From an uncultured Dialister sp. (lineage in GTDB: Bacteria; Bacillota; Negativicutes; Veillonellales; Dialisteraceae): 6,558 bases of DNA. The notes beneath the pieces are model-generated. The model saw nothing but the letters and a program-made list of their open reading frames with translations. It ran no database searches and was not told where the DNA came from. A program made the translations under genes and the position numbers. Position 1 is the first letter of the stretch; each line of letters opens with the position of its first letter. Positions 1 through 4,936 of the stretch are shown here, piece by piece. Where the stretch lies: contig CAKPUX010000077.1 in assembly GCA_934193095.1 (NCBI GenBank), positions 1 to 6,558 of the forward strand, in the 5' to 3' direction.

Positions 1-110
1 TTCGCGTCGCTTCACTCCTAAAAATCCAGTTCGCTTGCACAAGCCCTTCGGGCAGCTCCCCCGATGGGGAGCCAAGATATTCCACCACTTCTTACAAAGT
101 CCAGAAGTTA
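1..110. repeat. Intergenic double-hairpin repeat-like sequence
   Basis: No gene is visible here. Two hairpins sit side by side: GCCC/GGGC around a TTC loop (43-46 / 50-53), then a perfect 7-bp stem GCTCCCC/GGGGAGC around CGAT (55-61 / 66-72). Read on the minus strand, this resembles a GC-rich palindromic intergenic element that I recall being common in gut Firmicutes. That resemblance is from memory and no second copy is present in this window. It lies downstream of the holin-like gene, but neither stem is followed by a T-run, so a terminator role is doubtful. Confidence 0.4.
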
Positions 111-123
111 ACAAATCGCTATA

Positions 124-240
124 CTAGGGATTAGGGATTTGTTCATTATTTATATAAAACTCCGCGGCGCTTCCTAATTTTATGCGCCGTACCTCCACTC
201 CTAACTCCTCACTTGATTCGAAAATCAACTTAAACATCAG
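124..240 (-). repeat. Composite intergenic repeat, inverted copy
   Basis: On the minus strand this reads as a purine-rich leader (GAGGAGTTAGGAGTGGAGG), then GGCGCATAAAA, a hairpin with CGGCGC/GCGCCG arms (165-170 / 184-189, 13-base loop), an AT-rich stretch, and finally AAATCCCTAATCCCTAG (124-140). The hairpin part matches 6358-6400 on the plus strand closely, and the last part matches the AATCCCTA motifs at 1111-1128. The order of parts is the same as in the plus-strand copies. It lies just downstream of the holin-like gene, and the hairpin with its following GTTTTATAT could serve weakly as that gene's terminator. Confidence 0.55.
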
Positions 241-266
241 TTATTTAGAAAACGCAATACTAGTCC

Positions 267-743
267 CTACCTCCCCCTCAGCTTTTTCAAAAGCTCTGTC
301 ATGGATGAGACGCCGGCATCCGACAGGTTCTCAATGACGGAAAGTGCTTCCGTCGCGGCAAGGTAACTGACCACAATCCCTGCCATACCGCCCGTGGAGG
401 CCCCCGCTTCCTGAAGGAGCGCATCGCTCACGATCCCCGCTGCCACGCAGAGGTTGTAAAGGATGAGCTTCTCCGTCCCCCGCTTCTTCATGATCTCACT
501 GGAGATCAGGCGCCGCCTGCGCGCCTCCCGGATGCCGCAGACCGCCTCCAGAAAGGTCGGCTGTCTGCCGCAGGATACCAGATGCGCATGACTGATCGCA
601 ATCCAGCGCGTGAAACAATCGAGGAAGATCAGGATACCAAAAAGCAGGAGCATCGCCAGCTGTTTCTCAAGGGTCAGGAAAAGGATCCCACCCATCAGCT
701 TCATGGGAAATCCATCCGTCAGCCGTTCAAGCATGTCATTCAC
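267..743 (-). CDS. Holin-like small membrane protein (phage holin 4 / toxin-secretion holin family)
   Basis: This encodes a 158-residue protein that probably sits in the cytoplasmic membrane. Hydrophobic segments lie at about 28-50, 91-111 and 117-137. A basic cytoplasmic-looking stretch (IREARRRR, 71-78; KKRGTEK, 86-92) separates the first two, and the C-terminus is charged (KKLRGR). The C-terminal pattern YLAATEALSVIENLSDAGV (128-145) matches the family signature, in which an aromatic-rich helix ends in E-x-x-S-I-x-E-N-x-x-x-x-G-V. LDCF at 41-44 sits where the family has a similar acidic/aromatic motif. The start is GTG (741-743), chosen because a full AAGGAGGTGA lies 6 bases upstream; an in-frame ATG at 732-734 is the alternative. 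Family members either form lysis pores for an endolysin or are stand-alone chromosomal genes of unclear role. No endolysin or phage gene is visible here, so the role is open. It looks monocistronic. Confidence 0.7.
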   Translation of the reverse strand: MNDMLERLTDGFPMKLMGGILFLTLEKQLAMLLLFGILIFLDCFTRWIAISHAHLVSCGRQPTFLEAVCGIREARRRRLISSEIMKKRGTEKLILYNLCVAAGIVSDALLQEAGASTGGMAGIVVSYLAATEALSVIENLSDAGVSSMTELLKKLRGR

Positions 744-749
744 CTCTCT

Positions 750-759
750 TCACCTCCTT
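750..759 (-). promoter_or_regulatory. Ribosome binding site fixing a GTG start
   Basis: On the minus strand this reads AAGGAGGTGA, a near-complete complement of the 16S rRNA 3' end. It lies 6 bases before GTG at 743, and its GGAGG core is 9 bases before it. The next in-frame ATG (732-734) is 9 bases further and therefore poorly spaced, although a weaker AGAGGTG precedes it. Confidence 0.7.
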
Positions 760-810
760 CTATCTATATAGTGTTTTCAAGGGCAGAAAAATTGTCATTT
801 CCGGCAAATA

Positions 811-849
811 AAAACGCACGACACAGATGATATGTGTCATGCCTTTTTA
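811..849. terminator. Bidirectional intrinsic terminator between nucleoside hydrolase and holin-like gene
   Basis: The stem arms are 816-825 (GCACGACACA) and 833-842 (TGTGTCATGC), with a 7-base loop and one non-Watson-Crick position. The hairpin is flanked by AAAA on the left and CTTTTTATTT on the right, so both strands place a T-run after the hairpin. On the minus strand it would stop read-through arriving from the right before the holin-like gene. A promoter for that gene would then have to lie between about 760 and 811, where I see only a weak TATATA-type -10 and no convincing -35. Confidence 0.75.
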
Positions 850-862
850 TTTGGAGATTCAT

Positions 863-964
863 GGATTCGCCCATGGATTGTGAATGAAATCTTAGCTCGA
901 ATGGAAAATTAGAAATGAGAAATGAGAAATGGTGGTGCGGCGCAAAAAATAATGAAACGCCGCA
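863..964 (+). repeat. Composite intergenic repeat, copy with leader and hairpin
   Basis: The first 80 bases align base for base with 2362-2440. Both share GGATTGTG, GCTCGAATG, AATTAGAAATGAGAAAT and GTGGYG-GGC blocks with scattered substitutions. The block ends in a hairpin with 7-bp arms TGCGGCG (936-942) and CGCCGCA (958-964). The core GTGGTGCGGCGC (932-943) recurs exactly at 2988-2999 and with one change at 6351-6362. The whole 744-1286 gap (543 bases) holds no gene I can support, only the terminator and repeat-derived pieces. Confidence 0.7.
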
Positions 965-1004
965 GAATTTTGATAGCGCTTCGCGCGTCGTCATCGGAAG
1001 CGCT
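958..1004 (-). repeat. Diverged end of the MITE-like palindromic element
   Basis: Reading left to right, the series CGCCGCAGAATTTTGATAGC, then GCTTCGCG, then CGTCATC follows the reverse complement of 2640-2686 (GCCGCAATTTTTGATAGC, GTTTCGCG, CGTCATC) with a few substitutions and a short gap. It is thus an inverted, decayed copy of one end of the element at 2429-2693. A local inverted repeat AGCGCTT/AAGCGCT (975-981 / 998-1004) closes it. Overlap with the hairpin of the preceding repeat suggests that one repeat inserted into, or recombined with, the other. Confidence 0.55.
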
Positions 1005-1073
1005 GGCGAGAGCTCTCTTGCAGAACGATCAGCTCGTTAACTGCGCTATTCAATCACCGCCTGCTTTTAATCC

Positions 1074-1128
1074 CTAGTCACCAGTCACTTGAGGCTCCTA
1101 ATCCCTAGCTACTAATCCCTAATCCCTG
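1074..1128 (+). repeat. CCAGTCAC / AATCCCTA repeat
   Basis: Positions 1074-1112 match 6427-6465 with only two mismatches in 39 bases. Both contain TAGTCACCAGTCACTTGAG followed by AATCCCTAGCTAC. Here the block continues into two further AATCCCT units (1114-1120 and 1121-1127), whose reverse complement is at 124-140. It looks like the tail part of the composite intergenic repeat. No coding potential is apparent. Confidence 0.75.
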
Positions 1129-1214
1129 CTTTCAAACTTTAGCCCGAAAGTCTCTTGATAGCAGGTTTCCCGTTTTGCGCTTTCAAACATCGAACGCCTG
1201 ACCGCGAATGACAA

Positions 1215-1243
1215 AGATTTCTCGCTGCCGCTCGAAATGACGA
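1215..1243. repeat. Single-arm copy of the GAGCGAA palindromic repeat
   Basis: AGATTTCTCG at the start and CGCTCGAAATGACGA at the end match the reverse complement of the left arm at 2533-2564, with a few mismatches in the centre. Only one arm is present, so this is a solo or decayed copy. It lies about 45 bases downstream of the nucleoside hydrolase stop. A weak GAGGA/TCCTC stem (1247-1251 / 1261-1265) lies between the two and is too weak to call as a terminator. Confidence 0.5.
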
Positions 1244-1286
1244 AACGAGGATCTGATGTCTCCTCATCAACAGCTACCAGTCACTC

Positions 1287-2309
1287 CTATTTTCCCAGCG
1301 CCGCGAAGAGCATATCCGTGAATAGGCCGGCATCGGAATTGAGTGCGACCTTCGCCGTCACAGGAGCTTTGCATTTCTTCGTATTGTGGAAATCGGCCAC
1401 CATACGCCCGTCGCAAAGGCCGCCTGCGATGTCGATGTCTACATTCGCATCTGCGAGCTCAGTCACGACATTCTCATTGATGAGGTAGGCGATGGCGAGG
1501 GCATCGTGAATGGGTGCCATGTGGTTATCGTAGCGATAGAGCATCGCGCCGGCGACAGTCCCTGCCTGGTGACGGAGGGCATAGTTATGCTCCGATACAT
1601 CATTGACCTTAAGGTTGTCGATGCGTTTCTGGACAAGAGCCGCTGCGACTTTCGCTTCCGGTGTACCAAGCTGTGCCAGCTCCTGGCATTTTTCTTCGGA
1701 GAGGCACGCGCGCCAGGTGGCATCGAGCGGAAGGATGACCTTCGGGATGGCCGAATCCATGACGATCTTCGCCGCTTCAGGGTCTGCATAGAAATTGAAT
1801 TCGGCTGCCGGACTGGCATTGGCACCGCAGTGACCGCCGCCCATGATGACGAGCTGCTTGATCTTTCCTGCGATCTTCGGCTCGATTCGAAGCGCCATCG
1901 CGATATTCGTCAGCGGGCCGACAGCCGCGACGTAGATGTCTCCCTCTGACTCCATCAGGATCTTCACGAGATAGAAGACGGCGTGCTCTTTCTCAGTCTG
2001 GATCTCGGCGGCAGGAAGCGGGAGGAAATCGCCGTGGCAGTCATTCAGCGTCACGCGAGGAAGGCCAGGCTTGCGGCTTGGGATCTCATTGCAGATGATC
2101 GGCTCTTCACATCCGCGATAGACCGGAACGTTTGATTTCATGAACTGCACCACACGCAGTGCGTTTTCTGTGGTCTTAGGAACAATGCGGTTCCCATTCA
2201 CCGTAGTCACGCCGATGAGGTCGATGGCGTTCGATTTCATCGCGAGCATCATAGCAATGGCATCATCAGAGCCGGGATCACAGTCAAGAATCACTTTCTT
2301 CGGAATCAT
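1287..2309 (-). CDS. Nucleoside hydrolase (inosine/uridine-preferring family)
   Basis: This encodes a 340-residue cytosolic enzyme of the calcium-dependent nucleoside hydrolase family. Members cleave the N-glycosidic bond of ribonucleosides to give ribose and a free base for salvage. The N-terminal metal-binding signature DCDPGSDDA is at 9-17 (D9, D11, D15, D16). TVNGN ends at N40, AAVGPLTNIA is at 128-137, MGGG at 156-159, AEFNFYADPEAA at 169-180, PLDAT at 194-198, and the C-terminal catalytic/metal pair H268-D269 lies in PIHDALAIAY. Every expected active-site position is present, so it should be active. The segment around 91-98 (CHGDFLPL) departs from the HG-x-DGLG loop usual in the family, which may bear on base preference. 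The ATG start is supported by AGGAGG at 2319-2324, 9 bases upstream. The length is normal for the family. Purine versus pyrimidine preference cannot be read from sequence alone. No purine riboswitch or clear promoter was seen upstream. Confidence 0.93.
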   Translation of the reverse strand: MIPKKVILDCDPGSDDAIAMMLAMKSNAIDLIGVTTVNGNRIVPKTTENALRVVQFMKSNVPVYRGCEEPIICNEIPSRKPGLPRVTLNDCHGDFLPLPAAEIQTEKEHAVFYLVKILMESEGDIYVAAVGPLTNIAMALRIEPKIAGKIKQLVIMGGGHCGANASPAAEFNFYADPEAAKIVMDSAIPKVILPLDATWRACLSEEKCQELAQLGTPEAKVAAALVQKRIDNLKVNDVSEHNYALRHQAGTVAGAMLYRYDNHMAPIHDALAIAYLINENVVTELADANVDIDIAGGLCDGRMVADFHNTKKCKAPVTAKVALNSDAGLFTDMLFAALGK

Positions 2310-2361
2310 AGCAGAATACCTCCTGTAAAAGAAATCATTGGGATTGGGTTTAATGGTTCGG

Positions 2362-2440
2362 GGTTCACCCGTGGATTGTGGATGAAAGTTTTGCTCGAAT
2401 GAGGAATTAGAAATGAGAAATTAAAAATGAAGGTGGCGGC
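2362..2440 (+). repeat. Composite intergenic repeat, leader copy upstream of nucleoside hydrolase
   Basis: This aligns with 863-940 along its whole length, sharing GTGGATTGTG/ATGGATTGTG, GCTCGAATG, AATTAGAAATGAGAAAT and GGTGGCGGC versus GGTGGTGCGGC. It starts about 50 bases upstream of the nucleoside hydrolase start codon, and its last bases run into the left terminal inverted repeat of the next element. Just outside it, GGTTCGGGGTTC (2355-2366) is roughly inverted relative to the GAACC-rich stretch at 2698-2735. Confidence 0.65.
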
Positions 2441-2693
2441 TTCGCCGCGAATATATATGGGGCGATGCCCGCAGCAGTCATGCAAACACGAAAGTGCATT
2501 TTTTCACAACATGTGCACCTGAGCCGTCCCCCGTATCGTCATTTCGAGCGAAGTCGAGAAATCTTTCTTGCACTACGTTTTTCCGACATATGCATCCTGC
2601 GATTCACTGCCTGCAATAGAGATCCCTCGACTTCGCTCGGGATGACGATACACGCGAAACGCTATCAAAAATTGCGGCGAAGCCGCCACCTTC
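2429..2693. repeat. MITE-like element with terminal and nested inverted repeats
   Basis: The ends are a perfect 20-bp inverted repeat: 2429-2448 and 2674-2693. Each end is itself a small palindrome (GCGGC-TTC-GCCGC). Inside lies a second inverted repeat with 32-bp arms, 2533-2564 and 2620-2651, differing at four positions and separated by 55 bases. The arms carry the GAGCGAAGTCGAG core that I recall from REP-like repeats in other bacteria. The element has no transposase and no credible ORF, and I see no clear target-site duplication. Its size (265 bp) and structure fit a non-autonomous MITE or a REP doublet. Its right part is included in the duplicated unit; the left terminal repeat is not. 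Confidence 0.55.
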
Positions 2694-2987
2694 CCCGTTG
2701 AACCCAAAGAACCTGTTTGAACCTGCTGAACCCATTTCCTAATTACATCGTAAAGATGTACGATGCGATCATGTCGACGATGAGCATGACGAAAAGGAGC
2801 GGAGCGGTGCGTTTGGCAAGGCGTATCGGGGCAAGTCCGGCAGTCCCGGCGATCGCGATGAGGGCTCCGCAGACAGGAGACGAGGCTCGGCCGATGGAGG
2901 TCGCCAGTTCCATCGGGAGGAGCAGTGTCAGCGTCGGGACGCCGAGCTTCGCCGCGACAGCAGGCGTCAGCGGGCCGAAGGCGAAGA
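2462..2987. repeat. 526-bp direct repeat, left copy
   Basis: Identical to 3024-3549 at an offset of 562 except for three substitutions: C2905 versus G3467, C2947 versus T3509, and A2959 versus G3521. Identity starts at G2462 (the preceding base differs) and stops after A2987. The unit covers most of the palindromic element, the GAACC-rich linker (2698-2735, four GAACC units 10-11 bases apart) and the last 80 codons of the dicarboxylate carrier gene. Confidence 0.95.
2667..2686 (-). terminator. Duplicate copy of the carrier-gene terminator
   Basis: On the minus strand this is GCGGC-TTC-GCCGC (2674-2686) followed by AA and five T (2667-2671). It is identical to the hairpin at 3229-3248 because it lies in the duplicated unit. 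Here it follows the truncated gene copy, so the carrier transcript would meet two successive copies. Confidence 0.45.
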
Positions 2988-2988
2988 G
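2743..2988 (-). pseudogene. C-terminal fragment of the DcuC-family carrier (duplicated remnant)
   Basis: This reads from F376 to the stop codon of the intact carrier with no amino-acid change: 80 residues covering the GPLTPAVAAKLG loop, the ATSIGRASSPVCG motif and the final helices. Codon 375 is CTC here instead of TTC, and homology ends there. The frame stays open only to a TGA at 3040-3042, with no ATG and no ribosome binding site before the homologous part. It therefore has no plausible start and no transport function is expected. All three base differences from the intact gene are synonymous. Confidence 0.9.
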
Positions 2989-3023
2989 TGGTGCGGCGCT
3001 TGCGCGCCGATTCTTATAAGGGA
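2988..3023 (+). other. Junction between direct repeats, carrying a repeat-family hairpin
   Basis: These 36 bases are unique to the junction. They open with GTGGTGCGGCGC (2988-2999), an exact copy of 932-943, and fold as CGGCGC-TTGC-GCGCCG (2994-3009). An AT-rich stretch (ATTCTTATAA) then leads into GCGATGCCC, as the corresponding parts do at 2441-2470. The duplication breakpoint thus coincides with the core of the composite intergenic repeat. Confidence 0.7.
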
Positions 3024-3549
3024 GCGATGCCCGCAGCAGTCATGCAAACACGAAAGTGCATTTTTTCACAACATGTGCACCTGAGCCGTCCCCCGTATCG
3101 TCATTTCGAGCGAAGTCGAGAAATCTTTCTTGCACTACGTTTTTCCGACATATGCATCCTGCGATTCACTGCCTGCAATAGAGATCCCTCGACTTCGCTC
3201 GGGATGACGATACACGCGAAACGCTATCAAAAATTGCGGCGAAGCCGCCACCTTCCCCGTTGAACCCAAAGAACCTGTTTGAACCTGCTGAACCCATTTC
3301 CTAATTACATCGTAAAGATGTACGATGCGATCATGTCGACGATGAGCATGACGAAAAGGAGCGGAGCGGTGCGTTTGGCAAGGCGTATCGGGGCAAGTCC
3401 GGCAGTCCCGGCGATCGCGATGAGGGCTCCGCAGACAGGAGACGAGGCTCGGCCGATGGAGGTCGCGAGTTCCATCGGGAGGAGCAGTGTCAGCGTCGGG
3501 ACGCCGAGTTTCGCCGCGACGGCAGGCGTCAGCGGGCCGAAGGCGAAGA
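3024..3549. repeat. 526-bp direct repeat, right copy
   Basis: This is the partner of 2462-2987. Its right part is the 3' end of the intact carrier gene and its left part is the natural downstream region of that gene. That region holds the nested inverted repeat (3095-3126 / 3182-3213) and one terminal-repeat sequence (3236-3255). The matching left terminal repeat is replaced by the junction hairpin at 2994-3009. RecA-dependent recombination between the copies would delete exactly 562 bp and leave the carrier gene whole. Confidence 0.95.
3229..3248 (-). terminator. Intrinsic terminator of the DcuC-family carrier gene
   Basis: On the minus strand a 5-bp GC stem with a 3-base loop (3236-3248) is followed by AA and five T (3229-3233), about 56 bases after the stop codon. 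The stem is short, but every base pair is G-C. The same bases form one end of the palindromic element, so the element may supply the gene's terminator. Confidence 0.5.
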
Positions 3550-4672
3550 AAGGAGCCGCGCCGCTCCCCATGATGATGGCGAAGACATACGTGATCCCGG
3601 TCAGGATCGCCATGATGAGGAGTGTCGCTCCCTTCATGTCAGAGATCATATTCGTGAAAATCGTGATGCCGCCCAAGATCTTGATGCCTTCCGCAAAGAC
3701 GGAGGCCGAAATGATGATCGCAACGACGGAGACAAAAACATTCGCCATGCCTTTGAAGATCTCTGCCATATCTGACGGGATCCGGCTCCTGTCTTTCCGG
3801 ACGATGAATTCACAGACGAAGGTCACGGCAAAGCCGATAAAATTGGCTGTGATGACATCGATCTTGATGGACGGCAGAAAATGCGCGGCAAAGACCAGCA
3901 CCAGCGGGATGAGCGGCAGGAACACATAGAAAAAGGGGACCGACGGATCCTCGATTTCCTGTCCCTTCCCCAATTCGCCATCCGCATCGGCCAGAGCCGC
4001 ATCCTTCCTGTCCATATAGCGATAGTAAAAGGGGATGAGGAACGCCGTCACAAGGACGATGGAGAGCACGACTTTGTACTGGTAGCGCAGGAACATGTCG
4101 ACGACATTCATCTCGGCGACATTCGCCATGAAGAGGGTGCTGCCGTCATTCGGGCCATAGTCAAGGCAGAGGAGTGCCAGCACAGAGGCAGCCGTGATGG
4201 GGCGAATCCCCAGAGCCATAAAGACGGGAAATACCGTCGCAAGCATCAGGACGGCCAGCGACGCCTGACTCGGCAGTACGAGCTTCAGGCACATACCGAT
4301 GAGATAGAAGGCAGAGAGGATCAGATATTTGTTCGAGATCCCGCCCAAAAGCCGACTCGCGGTGAAAGCCAGCTTCGTCGAAGCGCCGATGTGCTTCATG
4401 TAGGTCGCATACCCGGTGACGACCATGATGAGCGTGCCGATGCCTGCGATGTTCTTCTTGAAGGTGGCGGTCAGAAATCCGAAGGTATCCAGAAAGACAT
4501 TGCCCAAAGATCCCTTCGGCAGGATCGGTGTACCGGTGAGAAGGCTCGCCGTCATCAGGATCACCACACCGGATGCGAAGAATACAAAGATCGCATTGTA
4601 CTTTTTCAGGATCAGCTTCGCCACGATCACGGCAAAGATGATGGTGAGTGCGATCAGAAACCATGAATACAT
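3305..4672 (-). CDS. dcuC: C4-dicarboxylate carrier, DcuC family
   Basis: This encodes a 455-residue polytopic inner-membrane protein with about 12 hydrophobic segments spread over its whole length. DcuC-type carriers move succinate, fumarate and related C4-dicarboxylates during anaerobic growth, often as succinate efflux or fumarate/succinate exchange. The match to E. coli DcuC (from memory) is clear in three places: GYATYMKHIGAS at 87-98, GSGAAPFFAFGP at 369-380, and TSIGRASSPVCG followed by IAGTAGLAPIRLAKRT at 404-435. A long charged cytoplasmic loop (KDAALADADGELGKGQEIED, 223-242) splits the two halves. The frame stays open 72 codons further upstream, but ATG at 4670-4672 is the start. 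It has AAAGGAGG 7 bases upstream (4680-4687), begins with a membrane helix, and follows a promoter; the longer reading would cross that promoter and the tuf terminator region. The exact substrate is inferred. The 3' third of the gene is duplicated downstream. Confidence 0.88.
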   Translation of the reverse strand: MYSWFLIALTIIFAVIVAKLILKKYNAIFVFFASGVVILMTASLLTGTPILPKGSLGNVFLDTFGFLTATFKKNIAGIGTLIMVVTGYATYMKHIGASTKLAFTASRLLGGISNKYLILSAFYLIGMCLKLVLPSQASLAVLMLATVFPVFMALGIRPITAASVLALLCLDYGPNDGSTLFMANVAEMNVVDMFLRYQYKVVLSIVLVTAFLIPFYYRYMDRKDAALADADGELGKGQEIEDPSVPFFYVFLPLIPLVLVFAAHFLPSIKIDVITANFIGFAVTFVCEFIVRKDRSRIPSDMAEIFKGMANVFVSVVAIIISASVFAEGIKILGGITIFTNMISDMKGATLLIMAILTGITYVFAIIMGSGAAPFFAFGPLTPAVAAKLGVPTLTLLLPMELATSIGRASSPVCGALIAIAGTAGLAPIRLAKRTAPLLFVMLIVDMIASYIFTM

Positions 4673-4705
4673 ACTTACTCCTCCTTTGAAGCAAAAATTT
4701 CCCTC

Positions 4706-4734
4706 ATTATAGCATAAAGGAAGGAGCGCAGAAA
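4706..4734 (-). promoter_or_regulatory. Extended -10 promoter for the DcuC-family gene
   Basis: On the minus strand TATAAT (4706-4711) is preceded by TGC (4712-4714), a perfect extended -10. The -35 position, 17 bases upstream (4729-4734), reads TTTCTG, a poor match, as is usual for extended -10 promoters. Transcription would start near 4699 and give a leader of about 27 bases. I saw no operator-like palindrome at the site. The rest of the tuf-carrier gap (4740-4886) shows nothing recognisable. Confidence 0.75.
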
Positions 4735-4886
4735 GCAGAACCGATACCGGCTCGGAGGCTGTCAGCTTCAATGGAAAAGCAGCTCCGCCCTGCCTTTTTC
4801 CCCCCTTTACGCGAAATGGCACTCCCGGGGCAACGGTGGATCGCCGGCTGTCTGCACTTCCCGTCTTTTGTCTCCCGATCCCACGC

Positions 4887-4917
4887 AAAAAAACTCCCCC
4901 TTGCGGGAGAGTTTTTT
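4887..4917 (-). terminator. Intrinsic terminator of tuf
   Basis: On the minus strand CTCTCCC-GCAA-GGGGGAG (4894-4911, one T-G pair) is followed by seven T (4887-4893) and preceded by six A. It lies about 25 bases after the tuf stop codon. Because the A-run and T-run are symmetrical, it could also terminate in the other direction. It separates tuf from the carrier gene. Confidence 0.92.
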
Positions 4918-4936
4918 CATTCAGCGGATGCTGAAA

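Noticed and set aside
764..994. A 76-codon minus-strand open frame upstream of the holin-like gene
   Set aside because: It runs through the bidirectional terminator and the repeat blocks, and there is no ribosome binding site or recognisable protein feature.
2310..2461. A purine or other riboswitch ahead of the nucleoside hydrolase
   Set aside because: No aptamer core or expression-platform terminator was recognised. The leader region is occupied by repeat-family sequence that also occurs elsewhere.
2465..3263. Repeated plus-strand open frames beginning MPAAVMQTRKC (78 and 112 codons)
   Set aside because: They lie in the palindromic repeat and are duplicated only because the DNA is. They have no ribosome binding site, and the palindrome arms account for the translated motif.
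2462..3549. A CRISPR array or tandem-repeat array
   Set aside because: There are only two copies of a 526-bp unit containing a gene end, and no short regularly spaced repeats with unique spacers.
3881..4666. A 261-codon plus-strand open frame opposite the dicarboxylate carrier
   Set aside because: The translation is rich in D, E, R, H and Q, as expected from the complement of hydrophobic codons. It lies wholly inside a well-supported membrane-protein gene.
4673..4888. A 72-residue N-terminal extension of the carrier
   Set aside because: It would require translation across the extended -10 promoter and up to the tuf terminator. ATG at 4670-4672 has an ideal ribosome binding site and begins the first membrane helix.
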